Virus record (IMG/VR): IMGVR_UViG_3300047550_004271
Coordinates: 1 to 22,221 of that record
Source: a virus
Length of the DNA stretch: 22,221 nt
Strand: one strand, 5' to 3'
The notes beneath the pieces are model-generated. The model saw nothing but the letters and a program-made list of their open reading frames with translations. It was not told where the DNA came from and searched no databases. Of this stretch, positions 5,409-10,823 are shown piece after piece. Numbering within the stretch: the stretch's first letter is position 1; every line of letters starts with the position of its first letter. The position numbers and the translations under genes were made by a program.

Positions 5409-6611
5409 TTAATTCATATTATCTATGTTGGAATAGTTCCAGTTTAGTCCGCCCCACAACCAGCGATTTTCATCAACTTTGGTTTGAGTTGTAAGCGATT
5501 TACGGATCATATCAACAATAATTTGTTTTGATCCTTTACCATTCTTCATACCATACATGATAGGAGCATAGATGGGAAGAGTTTCTTTCTGCACATATTC
5601 AACAGCAAAATCCTTTTTATCGGGATATTTTTTGTTGCCCATGCCAAACAAATGATCCATGTCAATACAAAGATCAGTAACAGATGCCCAGAAGGCATTT
5701 TGAAACGCCTTAACACGTTCTGCATCCTCTGGGGTCAAAAGAGGAACAAGGTCATCCACAGCGTCATCCAGAATGGTCTCAATCACGTTTTTTTCTTGAT
5801 TGATGGCATCCTTGGACTTGTGGCGGAGAACGTAATCATCTGCCTTGACTTTGACCATATGACCAGTATCAAAACGGAGAACAACACCTTCACCATCATC
5901 CCATTCACGGACTTGTTTCACAAACAACTCAATGTTCTGAACAGAAAGACCATCCACTGCTTTAACTACTGGAATACCCCAAGCAGTTGCATAATTCTTC
6001 ATAACTTCATAAGTTACATAAGAACCAGTAGTTTTATCGCGCATGGCAGTCAGAATAAGTTGGTCTTCTGGATAATCCACCACAATACGGTTCTTACGAG
6101 AACACCATTCAAAAATAGGAGTAAATCCTTTTTGGAGGGACTTGAGAATAAAGTGAGCATAATAAGACTTATCAGCAATAAACACTTCTGCGTTCATCGC
6201 AACATCCGTAATACCTGCTTTAGTTGCAAGACGGAAACCCTCTTTAGTAGGAATCGGACGAATCATGGAACCATCCAATTTCTCCAGAACTACATGAGGT
6301 TCATAGAGATTGATTTTATTCACTTGAGTTTCATCACGTTCTCCAGCATTGAAGAATTTATGATATGGGCGTGAGATCAGAGCACCAGTTTCAGTATCAA
6401 AAATAAGACCACGGCACTCACGGCGAATAGTAGTGTTCAGATATGAATCACTACCGTCAGGAGAATCGTAAGAGAACGTTTCTTCAAATGCCACCATGTA
6501 GTTGATTACTGTGTACCAACCTTTTTCCATTACACGGAATTCATCCCAACCTTCAATGTGAGGAAGAACGTCGTCAATGTGATTGAGGTTTGGGAATTGG
6601 TAGTTCATCAT
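5409..6611 (-). CDS. rnlA: RNA ligase 1 (T4 RnlA-like)
   Basis: An ATP-dependent ligase that seals 3'-OH and 5'-phosphate RNA ends; in T4 it works with polynucleotide kinase/phosphatase to repair tRNA cut by a host anticodon nuclease. The adenylation motif EKLDGSM places the nucleophile Lys at about residue 111. Upstream are RRECRGLIFD and KFFNAGE as in T4 Rnl1. Downstream are FEWCSRKNRIV (motif IIIa), EGVVLRFD (motif IV) and MVKVKADDY (motif V). Length is 400 residues against 374 in T4. The frame opens at a GTG (6626), but that lies before the predicted transcription start, so the ATG at 6611 (or 6608) is preferred. It heads an operon of about ten genes. Confidence 0.92.
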   Translation of the reverse strand: MMNYQFPNLNHIDDVLPHIEGWDEFRVMEKGWYTVINYMVAFEETFSYDSPDGSDSYLNTTIRRECRGLIFDTETGALISRPYHKFFNAGERDETQVNKINLYEPHVVLEKLDGSMIRPIPTKEGFRLATKAGITDVAMNAEVFIADKSYYAHFILKSLQKGFTPIFEWCSRKNRIVVDYPEDQLILTAMRDKTTGSYVTYEVMKNYATAWGIPVVKAVDGLSVQNIELFVKQVREWDDGEGVVLRFDTGHMVKVKADDYVLRHKSKDAINQEKNVIETILDDAVDDLVPLLTPEDAERVKAFQNAFWASVTDLCIDMDHLFGMGNKKYPDKKDFAVEYVQKETLPIYAPIMYGMKNGKGSKQIIVDMIRKSLTTQTKVDENRWLWGGLNWNYSNIDNMN

Positions 6612-6628
6612 CTTACGGTGTTTCACAT

Positions 6629-6684
6629 ACTATAAAACCCTCAACCGTAAAAGTCAAGGGTTAGTGGACAGTTCAAAAAGTGTC
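6629..6684 (-). promoter_or_regulatory. Strong promoter with upstream repeated element (copy C)
   Basis: TTGACT (6652-6657) and TATAGT (6629-6634) are 17 bp apart, close to sigma-70 consensus. Transcription would start near 6622, about 11 bases before the RNA ligase ATG. The element GACACTT-N5-ACTGTC lies at 6664-6684, 29 bp from the -10. A hairpin covers the -35 and spacer. Confidence 0.75.
6636..6662 (-). terminator. Terminator-like hairpin overlapping promoter
   Basis: AACCCTTGAC pairs with GTTGAGGGTT (10 bp including two G-U pairs) around a 7-base loop, followed by TTATAG on the minus strand. It is placed to end transcription of the helicase operon while containing the -35 box of the next one. 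The tail is only weakly U-rich. Confidence 0.5.
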
Positions 6685-6723
6685 TTCAATCTCTTTGACG
6701 CCAACAATGACGAATAAGCATTA

Positions 6724-6963
6724 TTACTTATTTTTATTTTCATATTCATCCATCAACTCCTTTGCGAGTTTTATAGATCGACGCCACATAAAATACTTCA
6801 CAATGGGATTCGCTGGATTATGAAGTATCCACCACTTTACTTTTTCATATTCCACTCTTGCTAGTTGAGTCAGCATGTAAAATGCCCTCGCTACAGATTG
6901 ATCGGTAACAATCAAGTAAGCAATACAAAAAAATACAACAAAGTAAATGTATGTGGTATTCAT
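6724..6963 (-). CDS. Small membrane protein, 79 residues
   Basis: The N-terminus YIYFVVFFCIAYLIV (residues 5-19) is a clear membrane-spanning helix, followed by a basic, helical cytoplasmic or periplasmic part (VEYEKVKWWILH, then FMWRRSIKLAKELMDEYENKNK). It ends in tandem stops (TAATAA). It is the last gene of the operon that starts with the helicase at 8978. Small single-span proteins of this kind are common in cyanophages, but I cannot assign a function. Confidence 0.7.
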   Translation of the reverse strand: MNTTYIYFVVFFCIAYLIVTDQSVARAFYMLTQLARVEYEKVKWWILHNPANPIVKYFMWRRSIKLAKELMDEYENKNK

Positions 6964-6970
6964 CTTTCAA

Positions 6971-7135
6971 TCATTTTTTAATTACTTTAATAGGGCAAGA
7001 AGGAATAACTTTTCGGATTTCGTGAATGATTTCTGTTTTTTGAACTTCAGTCAATCCGACAATTTTTGTAACTCGATGAATAATACTCAATGCATCACTA
7101 CAAGAGATAATGGTTGATGCAAGTAGAACAACCAT
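6971..7135 (-). CDS. Hypothetical protein, 54 residues, hydrophobic N-terminus
   Basis: A complete frame from ATG at 7135 to TGA at 6971, beginning MVVLLASTIISCSDALSII and ending CPIKVIKK. An AGGA ribosome-binding site is eight bases before the ATG. The N-terminal 11 residues are hydrophobic and end in IISC, which resembles a lipobox, but there is no basic residue before it, so export is uncertain. The C-terminal part is a helical, mixed-charge segment (EVQKTEIIHEIRKVIP). A possible AATAAATA late promoter sits just upstream. Function unknown. Confidence 0.7.
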   Translation of the reverse strand: MVVLLASTIISCSDALSIIHRVTKIVGLTEVQKTEIIHEIRKVIPSCPIKVIKK

Positions 7136-7157
7136 GCTATTTTCCTATTCTAAAAAA

Positions 7158-7165
7158 TATTTATT
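7158..7165 (-). promoter_or_regulatory. Possible late promoter AATAAATA
   Basis: A NATAAATA match on the minus strand overlaps the stop codon of the gene at 7161-7367 and would start transcription about 16 bases before the ATG at 7135. It could allow late expression of the last two genes of this operon. In AT-rich DNA a chance match is possible. Confidence 0.4.
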
Positions 7166-7367
7166 GAGCAAATCCTTTGCTCTTAACCTTTTTTTTATCT
7201 TTTACAATTATAACATCTAAAAAATCTGGAATCTGACAATTTTGATACCAATACATCCAGGTATCCTCCCAATTATCAAAAAACTGGATTTTACCACTCT
7301 TCAATACAATTTCATAATCATGCCTATCATAAGGGGCATCAGATGTACATTTGAATGTTTGTGTCAT
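7161..7367 (-). CDS. Hypothetical protein, 68 residues
   Basis: Begins MTQTFKCTSDAPYDRHDYEI, with an aromatic middle (WEDTWMYWYQNC) and a Lys-rich C-terminus (KDKKKVKSKGFAQ). The central layout, with short beta strands around WEDTW, suggests a small folded domain, but no family is recognised. It is coupled to the upstream 74-residue gene by an ATGA overlap. Confidence 0.65.
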   Translation of the reverse strand: MTQTFKCTSDAPYDRHDYEIVLKSGKIQFFDNWEDTWMYWYQNCQIPDFLDVIIVKDKKKVKSKGFAQ

Positions 7368-7588
7368 AGGAATTTATCCAAAGAAGAGACAGATTTACCT
7401 TTAATTGCTTTTTGAATGTAAGACCTAGCAGTTTTGTAGTTATTTGCAGTATGGACTTGTTGACCTTTATATACAATAATAAATTTTTTACCCCATGGCA
7501 AAGCTGCCCATTCACCATCCTTAGACACATAACCATTCGGATCTCCTGGTTTTGGATTCAGAAGACTTTCATTTTGAATATTATTCAT
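7364..7588 (-). CDS. Hypothetical protein, 74 residues
   Basis: Begins MNNIQNESLLNPKPGDPNGY, followed by WAALPWGKKFIIVYKGQQV and a basic helical C-terminus (ARSYIQKAIKGKSVSSLDKFL). It may be a small nucleic-acid-associated or scaffold-like protein, but this rests only on charge. It overlaps the upstream 46-residue gene by one base (TAATG) and the downstream gene by four, firmly within the helicase operon. Confidence 0.65.
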   Translation of the reverse strand: MNNIQNESLLNPKPGDPNGYVSKDGEWAALPWGKKFIIVYKGQQVHTANNYKTARSYIQKAIKGKSVSSLDKFL

Positions 7589-7728
7589 TAAAATACAACA
7601 GTAGAGGACATAACACGGGCATTTGGATATTGTGCAAGAGCAACTTGAACTGCTTCTTGACGATTACGGGCATAACATTCAACATAGAATGTTTGACCAC
7701 TAACCATGCAGGTAACACGATGTTTCAT
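7588..7728 (-). CDS. Hypothetical protein, 46 residues
   Basis: A complete small frame from ATG at 7728 to TAA at 7588, reading MKHRVTCMVSGQTFYVECYA then NRQEAVQVALAQYPNARV and ending MSSTVVF. The pattern is two beta strands, an amphipathic helix and a final strand, a compact beta-beta-alpha-beta layout. It starts 11 bases after the helicase stop and overlaps the next gene by one base. I believe proteins of this type are common in cyanophages, but the function is unknown. Confidence 0.7.
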   Translation of the reverse strand: MKHRVTCMVSGQTFYVECYARNRQEAVQVALAQYPNARVMSSTVVF

Positions 7729-7739
7729 AATTAAATACC

Positions 7740-8978
7740 TCAGCGTTTGATGGTAGAAATTGCAGGTTCGCCTTGAACAAAGATTGTCTCAGCGACACTC
7801 TGCAGGCGTTTGGCAGTTGCGATACCGACATTACTATACACGGGAACATGGATGAACCCATAGGACTTCACATAATCTTCCGTCTTACCAGGAGTCAAAG
7901 TCCCCTCTGAGAGGCGCTTAGAATCGTCTGGATGGAGGCGAATCACCCTACCGATGGTCTGTGCCATAGAGATGTAATCCATGTTCCTCATGAGGACGCA
8001 GGAGGTCAATCCAGGGCAGTTGATACCCTCAGACAGAATGCTGTAGTGAAGAATGATAAACTTCTTCTCAGGATCCTTACCCCATGCAGTCAGAGTATCG
8101 AAAAATACCTCACGGGAAACCTTTTGATTGTTGATGAACGCACCATACTTTGCTGTAACCCACAGCACATCATACCCATAAGACTGAACTTCTGTCATGA
8201 ATTCAGTCTCTGCAAGCATCCTAATCAACACTTTGGTATTGGGCGCTGCTACCAGAACCTTTTGCATATTATCCTCATTGAGAATCGTATCCAGAAGAGT
8301 CATGCAATCACGCTCTGCTGCATCATCTTTATCACGAATTGCATTGACTTGACTCACACAAACTTGAGGAGGAACAATGAAACCACCCTCAACCAATTCA
8401 GGAGCAGGAACATTACAAATCACTTGACCATACACAGATCCATCATTCATCCCAGGTTTGGAAATCGTAGCAGAATGCTTAGGAGTAGCAGTGAAGAAAT
8501 AACAGCGGTTAGCAGTAGCAGAGAAGTGTTTTGTAGCAGGGAAAAAATGACTCTTAACGCTGTTATGTGCTTCATCAAAGTAAATAGTGTCAATGTGAAT
8601 GTCTGCCTGTTGCAGACGCTGCAAAGAGTTGTAGGTGGTGAAGATCAGTTTGTGACCTTTGTTGTGATAGTTCCACGCAAAAATCCTATTCGGACTAGTA
8701 GTGCTAAAATGATGTGTCTCACCACTATGCACATGAAGAACGGCAGCGTTAGTGATAAACTCAAGAAACTCAGAAGACAATTGCTCCGCTAGCATGATTC
8801 TTGGAGCAACCACCACAATCGTACGATGATCGCTATTGGAAAACTCTTTGATCGCATCAGCAATCATGGTCAGAGTCTTTCCAGCACCAGTCGGCATGAT
8901 CAATTGACCAATGCGATACTTAAGCATTGCTTCAAGACCGCGTTGTTGGTGAGGACGGAGTTGAATCACGGGGTTCAT
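7740..8978 (-). CDS. Superfamily 2 DEAD/DEAH-box helicase, possibly UvsW-related
   Basis: A 412-residue SF2 helicase. Gln-motif-like LRPHQQRGLEAM is at residues 7-18, Walker A MPTGAGKT at 28-35, motif Ia VVAPRIMLAEQL at 57-68, DEAH at 135-138, motif III-like FFTATP at 161-166, motif V SEGINCPGL near 317-325, and QTIGRVIRLHP (motif VI) from 340. It most likely remodels DNA or RNA-DNA hybrids during replication and recombination. Length and motifs fit phage UvsW-like or type III restriction helicase-like proteins (UvsW of T4 is longer), and I cannot separate these without comparison. The ATG at 8978 follows the -10 box by only about 14 bases, so the leader is very short. It heads the operon that runs to 6724. 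Confidence 0.88.
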   Translation of the reverse strand: MNPVIQLRPHQQRGLEAMLKYRIGQLIMPTGAGKTLTMIADAIKEFSNSDHRTIVVVAPRIMLAEQLSSEFLEFITNAAVLHVHSGETHHFSTTSPNRIFAWNYHNKGHKLIFTTYNSLQRLQQADIHIDTIYFDEAHNSVKSHFFPATKHFSATANRCYFFTATPKHSATISKPGMNDGSVYGQVICNVPAPELVEGGFIVPPQVCVSQVNAIRDKDDAAERDCMTLLDTILNEDNMQKVLVAAPNTKVLIRMLAETEFMTEVQSYGYDVLWVTAKYGAFINNQKVSREVFFDTLTAWGKDPEKKFIILHYSILSEGINCPGLTSCVLMRNMDYISMAQTIGRVIRLHPDDSKRLSEGTLTPGKTEDYVKSYGFIHVPVYSNVGIATAKRLQSVAETIFVQGEPAISTIKR

Positions 8979-8991
8979 TGCGTATGAGACT

Positions 8992-9045
8992 ATTATAGCA
9001 GAAGACCGTCCCTGATGCGACTCAGTGGACGGTCTCTTAAGTGTC
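8992..9045 (-). promoter_or_regulatory. Promoter with upstream repeated element (copy D)
   Basis: TATAAT (8992-8997) precedes the helicase ATG at 8978. The hexamer at -35 spacing is TCGCAT, a poor match. The element GACACTT-N5-ACCGTC is at 9025-9045, 27 bp from the -10, with a strong hairpin overlapping its downstream part. A promoter with a perfect -10 but no -35 suggests dependence on an activator. Confidence 0.65.
9003..9035 (-). terminator. Strong hairpin, probable terminator
   Basis: A perfect 9-bp stem (AGACCGTCC with GGACGGTCT) closes a 15-base loop, followed on the minus strand by TCTGC. The stem is GC-rich but the U-tract is poor. It lies between the end of the tail-fibre block (stop at 9101) and the helicase promoter. 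Confidence 0.55.
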
Positions 9046-9100
9046 CTATAAAGCTTTAGACTCTCATCTTCAACCGGGACAAAGGTAGTCTATATGGTTT

Positions 9101-9556
9101 TTATGTATTTGTCAATGGTTCCCAATCATTACCATTCCATTCCCACTCTTTATAATTCCAAGTGTATCTGTCTCCAATATTTAAATTATGTTCTTCTGGT
9201 TTTGGAAACATGGGTTCTGGTGGCATATTTTTTGGAATGTCTTTATCCAGATTTTTAATGATGTTTTCGTATTCTTCAGAAACCCAGTCTTGATCGGATT
9301 CTTTCCATTTACCTAATGGACAAGAATCCAATGCAAACTTCACCTTTCCACCTAGATTACAACCACATTCCTTACATCTATGCTGTAAATCATCATACTT
9401 TGGACACTTTTTACAAATTGATAGTCTTTCTCTTTGTACCTCTTCAGAAACAAATAAAGAAGCACCACCATTTGCAACTGCTCTTTTTAAAATCTCAAAA
9501 GTAAATTTTGCTAAATTTTTTCCTTGTTCTGGTAAGGATGGATATTCATTTTCCAT
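9101..9556 (-). CDS. Zinc-ribbon protein next to the adhesin, 151 residues
   Basis: An N-terminal helix is followed by a six-cysteine cluster: ICKKCP (Cys48, Cys51), RCKECGC (Cys61, Cys64, Cys66) and DSCPLGKW (Cys79), a zinc-ribbon-like arrangement. The C-terminal part is acidic, Pro-rich (PKNMPPEPMFPKPEEH) and ends in a Trp-rich stretch (YTWNYKEWEWNGNDW). It is the last gene of the late fibre operon, 27 bp after the adhesin gene. Position suggests a tail-tip assembly factor or minor structural protein, but the sequence does not prove this. No promoter is evident immediately upstream. Confidence 0.75.
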   Translation of the reverse strand: MENEYPSLPEQGKNLAKFTFEILKRAVANGGASLFVSEEVQRERLSICKKCPKYDDLQHRCKECGCNLGGKVKFALDSCPLGKWKESDQDWVSEEYENIIKNLDKDIPKNMPPEPMFPKPEEHNLNIGDRYTWNYKEWEWNGNDWEPLTNT

Positions 9557-9583
9557 AAGATTTATTATAAACTCATATAATAT

Positions 9584-10822
9584 CTATCTAAGTCCTAAAA
9601 ATGCAGAAGAAATACTGCTAGGATCTATAATATATCCACTACCAGCAATCGCTCTTCCTGCGATTCCTTTAGGAGTACCATAAGTAGGACCATTAATTTC
9701 TCCAAAATTGGGAGCAAGGGTATAGTTTCCATCAGTTCCTTTAACTCCATCACCACCATCTTCACCATCTTCACCCCAATATCCACCACTTCCACTTCTA
9801 CCACTAGATCCTCCAGTTCCTGCATTAGTGCCACCAGCAAGACCACCTTCTGCATTAATACCAAAAGTTCTAGTTTGTCCGTAACCTTGACCTAAACCAC
9901 CAGATTTTGCAGATCCTCCAGTACCACCTGTAGTGTATACATTATAACTTCCATAATCTGTTCTATGACAACAGAAACATTCACCTTGCTGATTTGCTTC
10001 ATTGGATTTACATTCACATCCACAATTTCCGGGTGGTTGATTTATAATTCTATAACATTTTGGTTTACAATAATATTGAGATCCAAACTCTTGACGACAT
10101 GCATCATGACATAATTCATAATACACTCCATTAGGACCTTCACCATCAGGTGGGAAAGAATAAGTTTTAATACCAGACCATCCTACATTTGTTTCATAAG
10201 AGTAAGTAACTGTATAATATCCATCTCCACCTTTTCCTCCATTACCACTATTTCCACCTCCACCACCTCCACCATAAACTTTCGATGATGCTCCGATAGT
10301 TTTTATCTTAACTGTACCGGTATTATTTGTGTTTATAAGAAGAGCATTTCCACCATTCCCCCCATTAGCAGATCCACCTTTACCAAAAATAGACCCACTA
10401 ATATTAAGAATTACATTGTAAATTGCAGAAGCAACTAAACTGACTGCAGAATTTTCGTTAGATGATCCAGAAGTTCCTGCAAGATTAACCCTTTTTACAA
10501 TATTTTTTCCTAAATTACCATTCCACAAACTAGATGAAGCAATGTCTAGATTAAGATCAGTATCTCCAGATGCTTGATTTAAATCATAATATTTGATAGA
10601 ATTTCTAAATTGTGATAATTTGAGATTTAATGATGTTGATATATTTTTATTTTCAGTGGCATCAGGTACAATAGGATTAGTATTAGTTAAATCAGTAACC
10701 CTTAAAAATTCTGAAGCACGTACTACACCAGAAGAAGTCTCTTTAAAATTAGATCGTAATTGACTAAATGAGATTGATCCACTAGAAAAATATGGACCAA
10801 TTTTACTTACTGTGAGTGTCAT
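9584..10822 (-). CDS. Glycine-rich tail-fibre tip or adhesin-like protein with a cysteine-rich island
   Basis: A 412-residue protein. Residues 1-140 are a non-repetitive N-terminal domain (MTLTVSKIGPYFSSGSISFS). Two glycine-rich blocks follow, about residues 144-203 (with YGGGGGGGNSG) and 299-366 (GGTGGSAKSGG). Between them, residues 238-285 hold ten cysteines (CHDAC, CKPKC, CGCEC, CFCC). The C-terminus is SSISSAFLGLR. Glycine-rich motifs of this kind form polyglycine-II bundles in the gp38 adhesins of T-even relatives, where intervening loops bind the host receptor; by analogy the Cys-rich island may be a receptor-binding module. It begins one base after the fibre gene stop, so it is co-translated with it. 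Confidence 0.78.
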   Translation of the reverse strand: MTLTVSKIGPYFSSGSISFSQLRSNFKETSSGVVRASEFLRVTDLTNTNPIVPDATENKNISTSLNLKLSQFRNSIKYYDLNQASGDTDLNLDIASSSLWNGNLGKNIVKRVNLAGTSGSSNENSAVSLVASAIYNVILNISGSIFGKGGSANGGNGGNALLINTNNTGTVKIKTIGASSKVYGGGGGGGNSGNGGKGGDGYYTVTYSYETNVGWSGIKTYSFPPDGEGPNGVYYELCHDACRQEFGSQYYCKPKCYRIINQPPGNCGCECKSNEANQQGECFCCHRTDYGSYNVYTTGGTGGSAKSGGLGQGYGQTRTFGINAEGGLAGGTNAGTGGSSGRSGSGGYWGEDGEDGGDGVKGTDGNYTLAPNFGEINGPTYGTPKGIAGRAIAGSGYIIDPSSISSAFLGLR

Positions 10823-10823
10823 A

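Noticed and set aside
5652-6374. Open frame of 240 codons on the plus strand opposite RNA ligase
   Set aside because: Antisense to the catalytic core of a clear RNA ligase 1; no matching promoter and no recognisable domain.
6626-6626. GTG at 6626 as the start of RNA ligase
   Set aside because: It precedes the transcription start predicted from TTGACT-17-TATAGT, so it would not be in the mRNA; ATG at 6611 or 6608 is preferred.
7932-8792. Long open frame on the plus strand opposite the helicase (286 codons)
   Set aside because: It lies entirely inside a gene with a full set of SF2 helicase motifs, has a low-complexity, unrecognisable product and no promoter or ribosome-binding site. It is a by-product of codon usage in the helicase.
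9057-9092. 6-bp inverted repeat after the zinc-ribbon gene as a terminator
   Set aside because: TAGACT/AGTCTA is short, AT-rich, has a 24-base loop and no U-tract; the 9-bp hairpin at 9003-9035 is the better candidate.
9625-9864. Val/Leu-rich frame in another minus frame of the adhesin gene
   Set aside because: It is the alternative-frame reading of glycine-rich codons (GGT read as GTG/GTT); no independent start signal.
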